Source: a virus. From it: a stretch of 38,411 nt of DNA. The notes under the pieces were generated by a model, which saw only the letters and a program-made list of their open reading frames with translations, had not been told where the DNA came from and ran no database searches. This document shows, piece by piece, positions 1 to 5,734 of this stretch. The position numbers and the translations under genes are program-made. The stretch spans positions 1-38,411 of IMG/VR virus record IMGVR_UViG_3300046524_000267; one strand, given 5' to 3'. Positions within the stretch are counted from its first letter, which is position 1; the number at the start of each line of letters is the position of its first letter.

Positions 1-2
1 AG

Positions 3-101
3 AAGATGGGCGCCGGTTGGGCCGTGATGGACGACAAGGGCGACACGGGAATGATCACCATCGCCAATGTGATGCAATCGAACGGCGTGATCCACTGTTA
101 G
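3..101 (+). pseudogene. Fasciclin-domain protein, C-terminal fragment cut by prophage
   Basis: The frame starting at base 3 reads KMGAGWAVMDDKGDTG, then MITIANVMQSNGVIHC and a stop at 99-101. The stretch ending NVMQSNGVIH is the hallmark end of a fasciclin (FAS1) domain, which normally continues with hydrophobic residues (about VIDxVLxP) in secreted adhesion-type proteins. Here the last codon and the stop lie inside the putative phage terminus TGTTAG at 96, so the host frame is broken just before the last strand of the domain. The upstream part is outside the window. The family call rests on a short stretch, but the motif is characteristic. Confidence 0.7.
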
Positions 102-119
102 GTGACACGTGGTCTTAGA
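96..119 (+). repeat. Prophage left end (attL), terminal transposase site
   Basis: The sequence begins TGTTAGGTGACACGTGG and ends TCTTAGA. Compared with the reverse complement of 38371-38394 (TGTAGCGCGACATTTGC then TCTTAGA), 17 of 24 positions are identical, including terminal TGT, GACA at positions 9-12 and TCTTAGA at 18-24. Mu-like elements end in 5'-TG...CA-3' with transposase sites at the ends, so I infer this is the left terminus. It coincides with the break in the host fasciclin frame. Confidence 0.72.
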
Positions 120-400
120 CTGTGGGTGCTGGGGCGGGATATCGCGGGCTTGGGCGGGATTTTCCGGGACGAATGGCTGTTTTCCGCCAAAATTGGCCTC
201 GCGGCAAGCGCATCGCGCGGCGGCGGGTTGTCAAGAGTCGGCGCCGGTTTAGACAACCCAGTGACAGGACCGGCGGGAGCGCGGGCATCTTAGAGGGTCA
301 ATCGATGCAGGGCCTCTAAACTGGCGCTGCAGGAGGGAAAACAGGCCCCCTACCCTCTAAAAGTGGCCTGCGAACGGCCTGAGACGGCGAAAGGCGCCGG
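120..400. other. Non-coding left-end region with repeated TTTAGAGG-type motifs
   Basis: No convincing gene. Motifs sharing a TYTTAGAGG core occur at 248-253 (TTTAGA, plus strand), 288-297 (TCTTAGAGGG, plus strand), 313-320 (CCTCTAAA, minus-strand core) and 353-362 (CCCTCTAAAA, minus-strand core). A GTGACAGG element at 261-268 resembles GTGACA in the terminal repeat. By analogy with the multiple MuA sites at the ends of Mu, I infer further transposase-binding sites. A short palindrome GCCAAAATTGGC lies at 187-198. Confidence 0.5.
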
Positions 401-434
401 GGAAGTGGGACGATTCCCGGTCCCACTTCCTTTT
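401..434 (+). terminator. Perfect 11-bp inverted repeat followed by TTTT
   Basis: GGAAGTGGGAC (401-411), an 8-base loop and GTCCCACTTCC (420-430) are followed by TTTT on the plus strand. This fits an intrinsic terminator read left to right, which could insulate the prophage from host transcription entering at the left end. It could instead be a protein-binding palindrome. Half of it (AAGTGGGACC) recurs near 510 inside the end of the next gene. Confidence 0.4.
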
Positions 435-492
435 GGGGCGTCGAAATGCCGATAAACGGCGGTATTCCGCCAAATTCCTGCCGCCGGCGCGG

Positions 493-885
493 TCAACCGG
501 CGCCGGCGCAAGTGGGACCATTTTCCGGGGCGCCGGTCATGCCCTCCAACCACGCCCGGCGGTGGCTCCAGCGGCCTACCGAGGTACCGACGACCTGTCC
601 GGTCGGGAACTCGATGAAGAGGTCGCTATCGGTCGCCCCATCGTCGAGCCCTCGGGCAGTGATCGGGCGCACACCGGCGGCGCTGAAAAGCCAGCCGATC
701 ACCGGTGACGCAAAGATCGTGTGGGTCGCCGGTTCGTCGCCCTCTCCTGGCTCAACAAGAAGGTCCAACACCGACGTGCCGGGGATGGCTGGGAAAATAT
801 CGGGCACACCACGCTGCGGCTTGCCCTCGCCGCGATACCAGAAGCCGTACATCGCGCTCCACGAATATGGGGACAGCCCAGGCAT
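493..885 (-). CDS. Hypothetical cargo protein (about 130 aa)
   Basis: I do not recognise a family. The protein starts MPGLSPYSWSAMYGFWYRG and is rich in aromatic and acidic residues, with no signal peptide or membrane segment, so probably cytoplasmic. I chose the ATG at 885 because it overlaps the stop of the gene before it (TGATG), a typical coupled start; a TTG at 900 in the same frame would add five residues. It is the last gene of the minus-strand set that follows the repressor, so it is probably made in the lysogen. Its 3' end is 60 bases from the inverted repeat at 401-430. Confidence 0.6.
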   Translation of the reverse strand: MPGLSPYSWSAMYGFWYRGEGKPQRGVPDIFPAIPGTSVLDLLVEPGEGDEPATHTIFASPVIGWLFSAAGVRPITARGLDDGATDSDLFIEFPTGQVVGTSVGRWSHRRAWLEGMTGAPENGPTCAGAG

Positions 886-1121
886 CAGTAGCAGGTCCAA
901 TCAAGCTCTGCGTCTTCGAGAGCTACATGCATGTCAGGGTCGGCTTCGAGGGTATTAAGGCGTGCGGAGATCGCGCCAAAGTCGCCGTCGGTCGGGAAGC
1001 CCGGATCAGCTGCGGCGGCCTTTGCTAGGCGGCCAATGTCATCGGTGCGATCACGCTGCTTCAGCAGCCAGGCGCCCAAGGTTGGGCGCGGTTTGCGGTA
1101 TCGGTCTTGCGAAACTTCCAT
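885..1121 (-). CDS. YozE_SAM-like small protein
   Basis: The 78-residue product contains GAWLLKQRDRTDDIGRLAKA followed by D-x-x-FP and an acidic tail. This matches the pattern of the YozE SAM-like fold (a small helical bundle beginning with a FxxWLxxQxxRxDxIGxLAxD motif), found in many small bacterial and phage proteins of unknown role. No membrane or export signal is seen. The start at 1121 is preceded by a strong AAGGAGA at good distance, but that ribosome binding site lies in one arm of a long hairpin (1125-1158). The stop overlaps the start of the next cargo gene. Confidence 0.75.
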   Translation of the reverse strand: MEVSQDRYRKPRPTLGAWLLKQRDRTDDIGRLAKAAAADPGFPTDGDFGAISARLNTLEADPDMHVALEDAELDWTCY

Positions 1122-1124
1122 GTC

Positions 1125-1158
1125 TGTTCTCCTTCGAGCGACTCGCTCAAGGAGAACA
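1125..1158 (-). promoter_or_regulatory. Long hairpin covering the ribosome binding site of the YozE-like gene
   Basis: TGTTCTCCTT (1125-1134) pairs with AAGGAGAACA (1149-1158), and inside it GAGCG (1136-1140) pairs with CGCTC (1144-1148). On the minus strand the 3' arm carries AAGGAGA, the ribosome binding site of the gene starting at 1121, so the folded RNA would hide it. The element also sits just after the stop of the upstream membrane protein gene at 1162. It may be an attenuator, a processing site or a partial terminator. Confidence 0.5.
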
Positions 1159-1161
1159 AAT

Positions 1162-2076
1162 CTAGAACATTCTCCAACACTGGAATAGGAAGAATCCTAG
1201 ATTGAATAGCTGCACGAACTGAGGGACCTCGGGAAAATTCTGAGCCAAGTTGGCCACCAAGGCCACCACAGCGCCGGCCGTCAGCAATCGCGGCGCCCAG
1301 GTGTCGTAGAACGTGAACATATACCGCTCGCGGTCACTGAGGCTCCTGCTTAGCTTGGCGATATCGGTGTGCGCGACCTTCAGGATCGCTCCGGCCGCCG
1401 TCATCTGCTCCTGCACCTGCTCCAAGCGTCCGATCGCCTGGTCCGCCTGGCTCTTGTGCGAAAGGTTCGCCTCAATGCCCGGCTTCAAGAGCCCCAACAC
1501 GTCAGCCTTCACCAGCTCTGGCAATCTGTCGAGATCAACCTTCAACTGCTCCAGCACGCCAAGATAGCCCTGCGGCGTCCTCTCTTTCGACACCACGATT
1601 TCTGCCGACCGGGCGATCGCTTCGTTGATCTTCATTTGTGCATATGACGGTGACGTGACGTCTTCTGGTCGCGGATTATAATCGGGCGCGAACTGGCGAT
1701 ACGTCCGCTCGACCATCATCAGTTCCTCGGACAAAAGCGAGACCTTCGCGGCAAACTCGTGAACCGGCTGCAGCAGGCGTATTATCGCCGCCTCCGGGTC
1801 GGTGTCTTCGGCAACGCCTGAGTAAATCAGCTCGCGATAAGCGGCGCTGGCGCGGCGCTGCTCATGCTCGAAACCGATGTACAGATAGGCGGTGTACACC
1901 AGCAGCCCGAGGCTAATTATCCAGGATTGGATCTTGACGCCGTGGCCGAGCACTTGCGGCTCGAAATCAGGGCCGATGGAGGCAAGACCGTAAAGGATCG
2001 CAACTGCTGCGATCGCTAGCAAAGCGCGCTTGGCTTTCCGGAATTGCTCGCCCGGTTCGAGCACCGGCTCCGCCAT
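1162..2076 (-). CDS. Membrane protein with cytosolic helical region (cargo)
   Basis: The 304-residue protein has two N-terminal membrane segments (about residues 18-36 and 51-69), a long polar helical middle (about 70-255, rich in Glu, Arg and Leu and likely coiled coil), and one or two hydrophobic segments near the C terminus (about 264-278 and 288-301). No catalytic motif is visible and I do not recognise the family. Its start follows AGGGG and lies three bases after the lipoprotein stop, so the two genes are coupled. Direction and position behind the repressor suggest expression in the lysogen; superinfection exclusion or an envelope effect are possible roles, but this is inference. Confidence 0.75.
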   Translation of the reverse strand: MAEPVLEPGEQFRKAKRALLAIAAVAILYGLASIGPDFEPQVLGHGVKIQSWIISLGLLVYTAYLYIGFEHEQRRASAAYRELIYSGVAEDTDPEAAIIRLLQPVHEFAAKVSLLSEELMMVERTYRQFAPDYNPRPEDVTSPSYAQMKINEAIARSAEIVVSKERTPQGYLGVLEQLKVDLDRLPELVKADVLGLLKPGIEANLSHKSQADQAIGRLEQVQEQMTAAGAILKVAHTDIAKLSRSLSDRERYMFTFYDTWAPRLLTAGAVVALVANLAQNFPEVPQFVQLFNLGFFLFQCWRMF

Positions 2077-2079
2077 GAA

Positions 2080-2487
2080 TCACACCCCTAAATTTTCCCC
2101 ATCGCGGCATCGCACGTGGCCGAGGCTCGCGCCTCGGAAATCGCCACCAGATCGGTTGAGCTTGGCGAGATCGACGATGCGAACGTCTGTCCGCAGGTCG
2201 ACCAGCTGCTTTTCCGCCAGCAGTTGGCATACGTACTGGGCTAGACCGACACGGTTCGTCCCGTCGTCGTCGACCCCGATCTGCCAGGCCACGCCTTCGC
2301 CCTCGTTGAAGGTGACATCGCGAATTTTGGGCTCGGCGAGCAGCTGTTTCTTCATCCCGACGACGGCAGCCGGCGCGAAGTGCTTCGGCGAAGGCGCCGC
2401 GTGCGCTTGCGCGTTGCTGGCTGTCGTCGCACCGCCATTCGAGCAGCCGGCGACGACGATCGCTGAGGCGAGGCATAGGAGGCGCAT
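2080..2487 (-). CDS. Small lipoprotein (cargo)
   Basis: The 135-residue product starts MRLLCLASAIVVAGCSNGG, a short lipoprotein signal peptide with lipobox VAGC and Cys15 as the predicted lipidation site. A Ser/Gly/Ala-rich linker follows, then a small domain containing two more Cys residues (in YVCQLL and HVRCRDG) that could form a disulfide. I do not recognise the domain. TAAGGA, which overlaps the repressor stop codon, is a well-placed ribosome binding site, so it is read with the repressor. Together with the membrane protein after it, it suggests an envelope-acting pair. Confidence 0.75.
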   Translation of the reverse strand: MRLLCLASAIVVAGCSNGGATTASNAQAHAAPSPKHFAPAAVVGMKKQLLAEPKIRDVTFNEGEGVAWQIGVDDDGTNRVGLAQYVCQLLAEKQLVDLRTDVRIVDLAKLNRSGGDFRGASLGHVRCRDGENLGV

Positions 2488-2496
2488 CGATAGTCC

Positions 2497-3186
2497 TTAG
2501 AGTTTCGCCAGCATCCGCGCATGGATGCGGGCGATTGGTTGCACGTCGCCGCCCTGTAGATCAGCAGCGGTTATGAAAGCCTCACCGAGTTGCTCCGCGG
2601 CCGCCAAGCGCTCGGGCGCTGGCCGGTTGCTATAGCGCGCCACGAACGGGCCGCCTTGTCCCCGGAACAGGCAGACCCAGCCCTCTTCGGGGCCGGCGCC
2701 CGCGCGCGCAACGATGTCCGAACAGATCACCACATCGCCCTCGGCTAAGCCGATCGCATCGTAATCCGATGGAAGTTCGGTGAGCCATAGGTCGTTGGCG
2801 CGCAGCAACCGGCGGTTGAGCCAGTCCCGTCGAATCGGGATCGTTTCTACGCGGTTGCCCTTGCTACTGTCGGTTATCGACCGCAGGTCGTATTGCGGCA
2901 CATTGACCCAATCAGCGTCGGCCGCGTCGATTAGCGGTTCGGCTGTCGGTCCAATTCCTTCGACCAGCCAGCGAGCGCTAACCTTCAAAGCATCGGCCAG
3001 CGAGAACAATTTCTCGGACCCACAAAAGCGCTCGCCGTGCCAATAGCCGGCCATCGACTGCTTTTTGATACCGGCCAAACGGCCGATTTCTGCGCTTTCC
3101 AAGCCCAACTCCGCCGCGCGCTCGCGAATGCGACGCCCGAACGCTGCTGGCGCTTGACGGTCCAATTCTCCATCCTTATGGTCCAT
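2497..3186 (-). CDS. Prophage repressor, Cro/CI-type HTH with S24-like C-terminal part
   Basis: The N-terminal third holds a Cro/CI-type helix-turn-helix (around SAEIGRLAGIKKQSMAGYW, then SLADALKVSARWLVEG). The C-terminal part resembles the LexA/CI peptidase S24 fold, with LAEGDVVICSD matching the usual GDxVxxD strand. The canonical GDSM catalytic serine motif is not visible, so self-cleavage is doubtful. The frame stays open to an ATG at 3219, but I prefer the ATG at 3186 because the longer form would overlap ner; neither has an ideal ribosome binding site. It is divergent from ner and should bind the palindrome at 3181-3196 to silence early transcription. Mu itself uses a different repressor type. 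Confidence 0.85.
   Translation of the reverse strand: MDHKDGELDRQAPAAFGRRIRERAAELGLESAEIGRLAGIKKQSMAGYWHGERFCGSEKLFSLADALKVSARWLVEGIGPTAEPLIDAADADWVNVPQYDLRSITDSSKGNRVETIPIRRDWLNRRLLRANDLWLTELPSDYDAIGLAEGDVVICSDIVARAGAGPEEGWVCLFRGQGGPFVARYSNRPAPERLAAAEQLGEAFITAADLQGGDVQPIARIHARMLAKL
3154..3182 (+). promoter_or_regulatory. Putative early promoter
   Basis: TTGACG (3154-3159) and TATGGT (3177-3182) are separated by 17 bases, a reasonable sigma70-type pair reading towards ner. The predicted RNA start is near 3189, giving a leader of about 30 bases with AAGGA (3206-3210) before the ATG at 3218. The palindrome at 3181-3196 overlaps the -10 end and the start site, and a half-site GGTCCAATTC lies in the spacer, as expected for a repressed promoter. 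Confidence 0.55.
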
Positions 3187-3196
3187 TTTATTGGAC
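3181..3196. promoter_or_regulatory. Operator palindrome copy 1
   Basis: GTCCATTTTATTGGAC has perfect 5-bp arms (GTCCA/TGGAC) around 6 bases and sits between repressor and ner, over the predicted early promoter start. The same arms and spacing recur at 3418-3433. I infer it is the binding site of the repressor, of Ner, or of both. Confidence 0.65.
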
Positions 3197-3217
3197 TCAA
3201 CGGCTAAGGATTTGGCC

Positions 3218-3484
3218 ATGCTAGCTCAGGGCCTCCATCGGGAGGACATCAAGGCGCATCTGCGCAAGCGGTACGGTTCGGTTCGCGCGTGGGCGCATAG
3301 CCGCAACCTGAAGCCGCAGGCGGTTGCCGACTTCATGCGCGGTCGCGCCAGCCAGCATGTGGCCCACGAAATTGAGGCAGAGCTTCAGACGGTCGATCAC
3401 AATGGCGAGGCCCCCGAGTCCATTAAGTTGGACAGTAGCGCCGCTTCGTCGGACGCGCACGGTCTAAATGCGGGGGCTCGCTAG
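3218..3484 (+). CDS. ner: Ner-like DNA-binding regulator
   Basis: The product starts MLAQGLHREDIKAHLRKRYG and continues with SVRAWAHSRNLKPQAVADFM, then RGRASQHVAHEIEAEL, the layout of the Ner/Nlp helix-turn-helix family (Mu Ner lowers early and repressor transcription during lytic growth). The C-terminal 30 residues are polar and probably disordered. I chose the ATG at 3218 because AAGGA lies seven bases upstream; an in-frame TTG at 3191 would start inside the operator. It is the first gene of the early operon and is followed two bases later by the ParB-like gene. Codons near its end contain the second operator palindrome. Confidence 0.82.
   Translation: MLAQGLHREDIKAHLRKRYGSVRAWAHSRNLKPQAVADFMRGRASQHVAHEIEAELQTVDHNGEAPESIKLDSSAASSDAHGLNAGAR
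3418..3433. promoter_or_regulatory. Operator palindrome copy 2
   Basis: GTCCATTAAGTTGGAC lies within the 3' end of ner, 54 bases before the ParB-like gene. It shares 13 of 16 positions with 3181-3196, differing only in the three central bases. Its coding translation (SIKLD) is unremarkable, so selection on DNA binding is plausible; it may allow looping between two repressor-bound sites or act as a roadblock. Confidence 0.6.
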
Positions 3485-3486
3485 AC

Positions 3487-4437
3487 ATGGCGACCGCACC
3501 CGCAAACGACTTCGCCGATCCGATCGTCGCTGGCGAGATCATCATCGTCGATCCCCGGCGCGTCCGCATGGGCGATCGCCTTCGCGCGGTCGATCCGATC
3601 TGGGCGGAAGCGCTCGGCGCCGCGATCGAGCGCGACGGGCAGATAACGCCGATCGACGTCTGTCCGATCTACGACGACCCTGACTTCGATTGGGAGCTCG
3701 CCGGGCCTGGCGGGCACCGCCTGCAGGGCGCGGTGACCCGGAATCACGACGGGATAGAGGCGCGGATCGTTTCGAGCGACCGGGACGTCCAGCGTCGGCG
3801 CGAGGCAGCAGAGAACCTATTCCGCCGCGCTAACGACCCGATGGAGCGCGCGGCGGCGATCGCCGAGTTGGTGCGTATCTCGAAGCAGCGCGTCGGCGTC
3901 GACCCGCAAAAGGACGGTCGCGCCGTCTCGGCAGCGGTCCGGTGGCAAAAGGCGGTCAAAACCGAGGCGAGCGATGCAAACGTCACGATGACGGTTGCAT
4001 ACGGCTTCACCGCTGACGTCGCCGCAGAGCTGGGCCTATCGGCCAGCACGATCGAGCGCGACTTGATGCTCTATCGCCGGCTGGCGCCATCGCTGCTGGC
4101 TCGCCTTCGCGACGCCAAGCACCCGATCGCCAAGAACGCCGGCCAACTGCGCGCGCTGGCCAAGCTCGACGACGAAACCCAGCTCAAGGTCGTCGAGAAC
4201 CTGACCCGCCACGTGAACAAGCTCTCGCAGTTCCACGGCACGAAGGCCCTCGGGTCCGTCGCGGAAGCGCTGGCGGTCGGCCAGCCCGGCGCCAAGGTCG
4301 CCGATCCCGAGGCAAAACGGTTGTCGACCTTCCTCGGCACCTTCCAGCGCATGGGCCTCGCCGAGAAGAAGGGCGCACTCGCCCATCTCTCTGGAATGCT
4401 GCCTGCCGGGTTCACCCTGGTGGAGGCGGGCAAATGA
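3487..4437 (+). CDS. ParB/Spo0J-like domain protein
   Basis: The 316-residue protein has an N-terminal ParB-like module: VDPRRVRMGDRLRAVDP, then a strand ending ITPIDV and the motif GPGGHRLQGAV, comparable with the GxHRxxA box of ParB/Srx domains. A helical middle follows with ELGLSASTIERDLMLYRRLA (about residues 182-201), a KorB/ParB-type helix-turn-helix, then LARLRDAKHPIAKNAGQL. Mu-like phages of alphaproteobacteria often carry such a protein early in the operon; its role there is not established. It follows ner by two bases. The CTP/NTP-binding residues cannot be judged with certainty by eye. Confidence 0.8.
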   Translation: MATAPANDFADPIVAGEIIIVDPRRVRMGDRLRAVDPIWAEALGAAIERDGQITPIDVCPIYDDPDFDWELAGPGGHRLQGAVTRNHDGIEARIVSSDRDVQRRREAAENLFRRANDPMERAAAIAELVRISKQRVGVDPQKDGRAVSAAVRWQKAVKTEASDANVTMTVAYGFTADVAAELGLSASTIERDLMLYRRLAPSLLARLRDAKHPIAKNAGQLRALAKLDDETQLKVVENLTRHVNKLSQFHGTKALGSVAEALAVGQPGAKVADPEAKRLSTFLGTFQRMGLAEKKGALAHLSGMLPAGFTLVEAGK

Positions 4438-4553
4438 AGCTCGCCAGCATCCTGGGCCTTCGTGGCCCTCTCACCCTCCGCAACTGGATCGAACTCGCAT
4501 TGCTGATCGGCATGACCGCGATCGCGATCCTCGTCCTGGGACTGCGCAGATGA
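4434..4553 (+). CDS. Tiny membrane protein, 39 aa
   Basis: The reading frame MKLASILGLRGPLTLRNWIE continues with a hydrophobic stretch LALLIGMTAIAILVLGLRR, one predicted membrane helix ending in basic residues. It starts four bases before the ParB-like gene stops (ATGA overlap) and its own stop overlaps the next start, so it sits exactly in a coupled chain, which supports it as real. No function is known. Confidence 0.6.
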   Translation: MKLASILGLRGPLTLRNWIELALLIGMTAIAILVLGLRR

Positions 4554-5080
4554 CGCCGCAACAGCTCAAGATCTTCGACTTCGTCCGCGATCGTATCCTG
4601 GAGGCGGGCTTCTCGCCCAGCTATCAGGAGATCGGCGACGAATTCGGCTTCACCGCTACAGCCGCCTTCTATCATTGCGACGCGCTAGTCCGTGGCGGCT
4701 ATCTCGCCCGCGATAGCCACGTGGGCAGCGGCCCTGGCAAGCGCGTGCTGCGCGTCGCCGGCGAACCTGATCTTCGGACAGCATCGATCGACGCGATTCT
4801 TGCCGAGTTGGCGCGGCGCGGGAAGACCTTCGGGGCGCTTGATGCGGCGACGCGGCCGTGCTTCTCGCGCGCCGCGGTGAGCTGCGCGGCGGATTGCTGC
4901 CAGATGCAGGTCAAGCCCGGCCAGCTGTTCTGTCTAACGCATTGGCGCGCGATTCCGCACGATCTCCAGCGCGGCATCCTCGCGGCTCATCGTCGGCGCG
5001 ACATCGTCGATTACGAGCAGCTGCTGACGCGGGCGCGCGATATCGCCGATGGCACCGCCCGCCAGGACGAAGCGGCATGA
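4550..5080 (+). CDS. LexA-type winged-helix protein with Cys-rich C-terminal domain
   Basis: Residues 1-50 (MTPQQLKIFDFVRDRILEAG, then FSPSYQEIGDEFGF) match the DNA-binding domain of LexA: same opening phrase, spacing and helix pattern. The LexA protease domain is missing. Instead residues 104-131 hold C-x7-C-x3-CC-x10-C-x2-H followed by W-x-x-I-P, a likely zinc-binding module; small phage proteins often show this CxxHW pattern. It may bind early or host SOS-type promoters; that is inference. Start and stop overlap both neighbours by four bases. Confidence 0.75.
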   Translation: MTPQQLKIFDFVRDRILEAGFSPSYQEIGDEFGFTATAAFYHCDALVRGGYLARDSHVGSGPGKRVLRVAGEPDLRTASIDAILAELARRGKTFGALDAATRPCFSRAAVSCAADCCQMQVKPGQLFCLTHWRAIPHDLQRGILAAHRRRDIVDYEQLLTRARDIADGTARQDEAA

Positions 5081-5325
5081 GCAAGCGCCCCACTGACGAA
5101 GCGCACGGCATGAGCCAGCGCGAGCAGGCGATCATGGACCTAGCCGAGGATGGCATGACGACGGCCGCGATCGCCGCCGAGCTCGGCATCAAGGCCGGCT
5201 ACGTCCGCAAGGTCTACTCGATGTATTCGAGCGACGGCGACCACACCGCCTTTTGCATCATGGCACGGCAAGGCTGCGCCGCGATGGCCGCGGCGATCGC
5301 CGCGACCGGGCGAGGCTACGCATGA
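5077..5325 (+). CDS. Small helix-turn-helix protein
   Basis: The 82-residue product contains QREQAIMDLAEDGMTTAAIA followed by AELGIKAGYVRKVYSMY, a sigma-70 region 4/LuxR-like helix-turn-helix covering most of the chain. It is a likely DNA-binding accessory regulator in the early operon. The ATG overlaps the stop of the LexA-like gene (ATGA) and its stop overlaps the next start. An internal Met at residue 12 is an alternative start. I do not recognise a named family. Confidence 0.65.
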   Translation: MSKRPTDEAHGMSQREQAIMDLAEDGMTTAAIAAELGIKAGYVRKVYSMYSSDGDHTAFCIMARQGCAAMAAAIAATGRGYA

Positions 5326-5564
5326 TGGCCAGTACGGCAGCCCGCGCCGAACAGCTGCGCAAGCATCGCGTCGAATTCGAACGCGCTTGCCTCGACAACG
5401 TCTCGCTCGACGAAGCGCGCCTGCGCATCGCTCGCGAGGCCTGCACCGCAGCTGAGCGTCGCCTGGCCGAACGCCAGGCGGCGACAGCGCGCTGCGGCAC
5501 CCAGGCCGATCAAATCGGGCACCGCCCGCGCTGGTTCACCGAAACGAGGGGAGATTGGGAGTGA
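5322..5564 (+). CDS. Hypothetical helical protein, 80 aa
   Basis: The product (MMASTAARAEQLRKHRVEFE...) is almost entirely charged and helical, rich in Ala, Arg and Glu, and ends RPRWFTETRGDWE. No known motif, signal or membrane segment is seen. It overlaps both neighbours by four bases (ATGA and GTGA), which supports translation as part of the chain. The role is unknown. Confidence 0.55.
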   Translation: MMASTAARAEQLRKHRVEFERACLDNVSLDEARLRIAREACTAAERRLAERQAATARCGTQADQIGHRPRWFTETRGDWE

Positions 5565-5734
5565 AGATTACGTCGATCGGCTATTTCGGCCCAACCACAA
5601 ACCTGCGCGCACCGCTGCAGCCGCTCGACACCGAGCAGCTTGCGGCCGCGATCGCGGCGCTGCCAGCACGCAAGCCGCTTGGCCGTCCGGCTGCCGAGGT
5701 CGTGTCGATCGAGGAGGCACGCCGTGGTGCGTAA
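5561..5734 (+). CDS. Hypothetical small protein, 57 aa
   Basis: A GTG at 5561 overlaps the previous stop and follows GAGGGGAGA. The product starts MKITSIGYFGPTTNLRAPLQ, continues with a short helix and ends EEARRGA. The N terminus is well formed and the start site is good, but no family is recognised. Its last codons contain GAGGAGG, the ribosome binding site of the next gene, showing tight packing. Confidence 0.55.
   Translation: MKITSIGYFGPTTNLRAPLQPLDTEQLAAAIAALPARKPLGRPAAEVVSIEEARRGA

Noticed and set aside
102-480. Small plus-strand frames at the left end (for example 102-293, 122-319)
   Set aside because: They cross repeated motifs, lack ribosome binding sites and have Arg/Gly-rich shadow-like composition.
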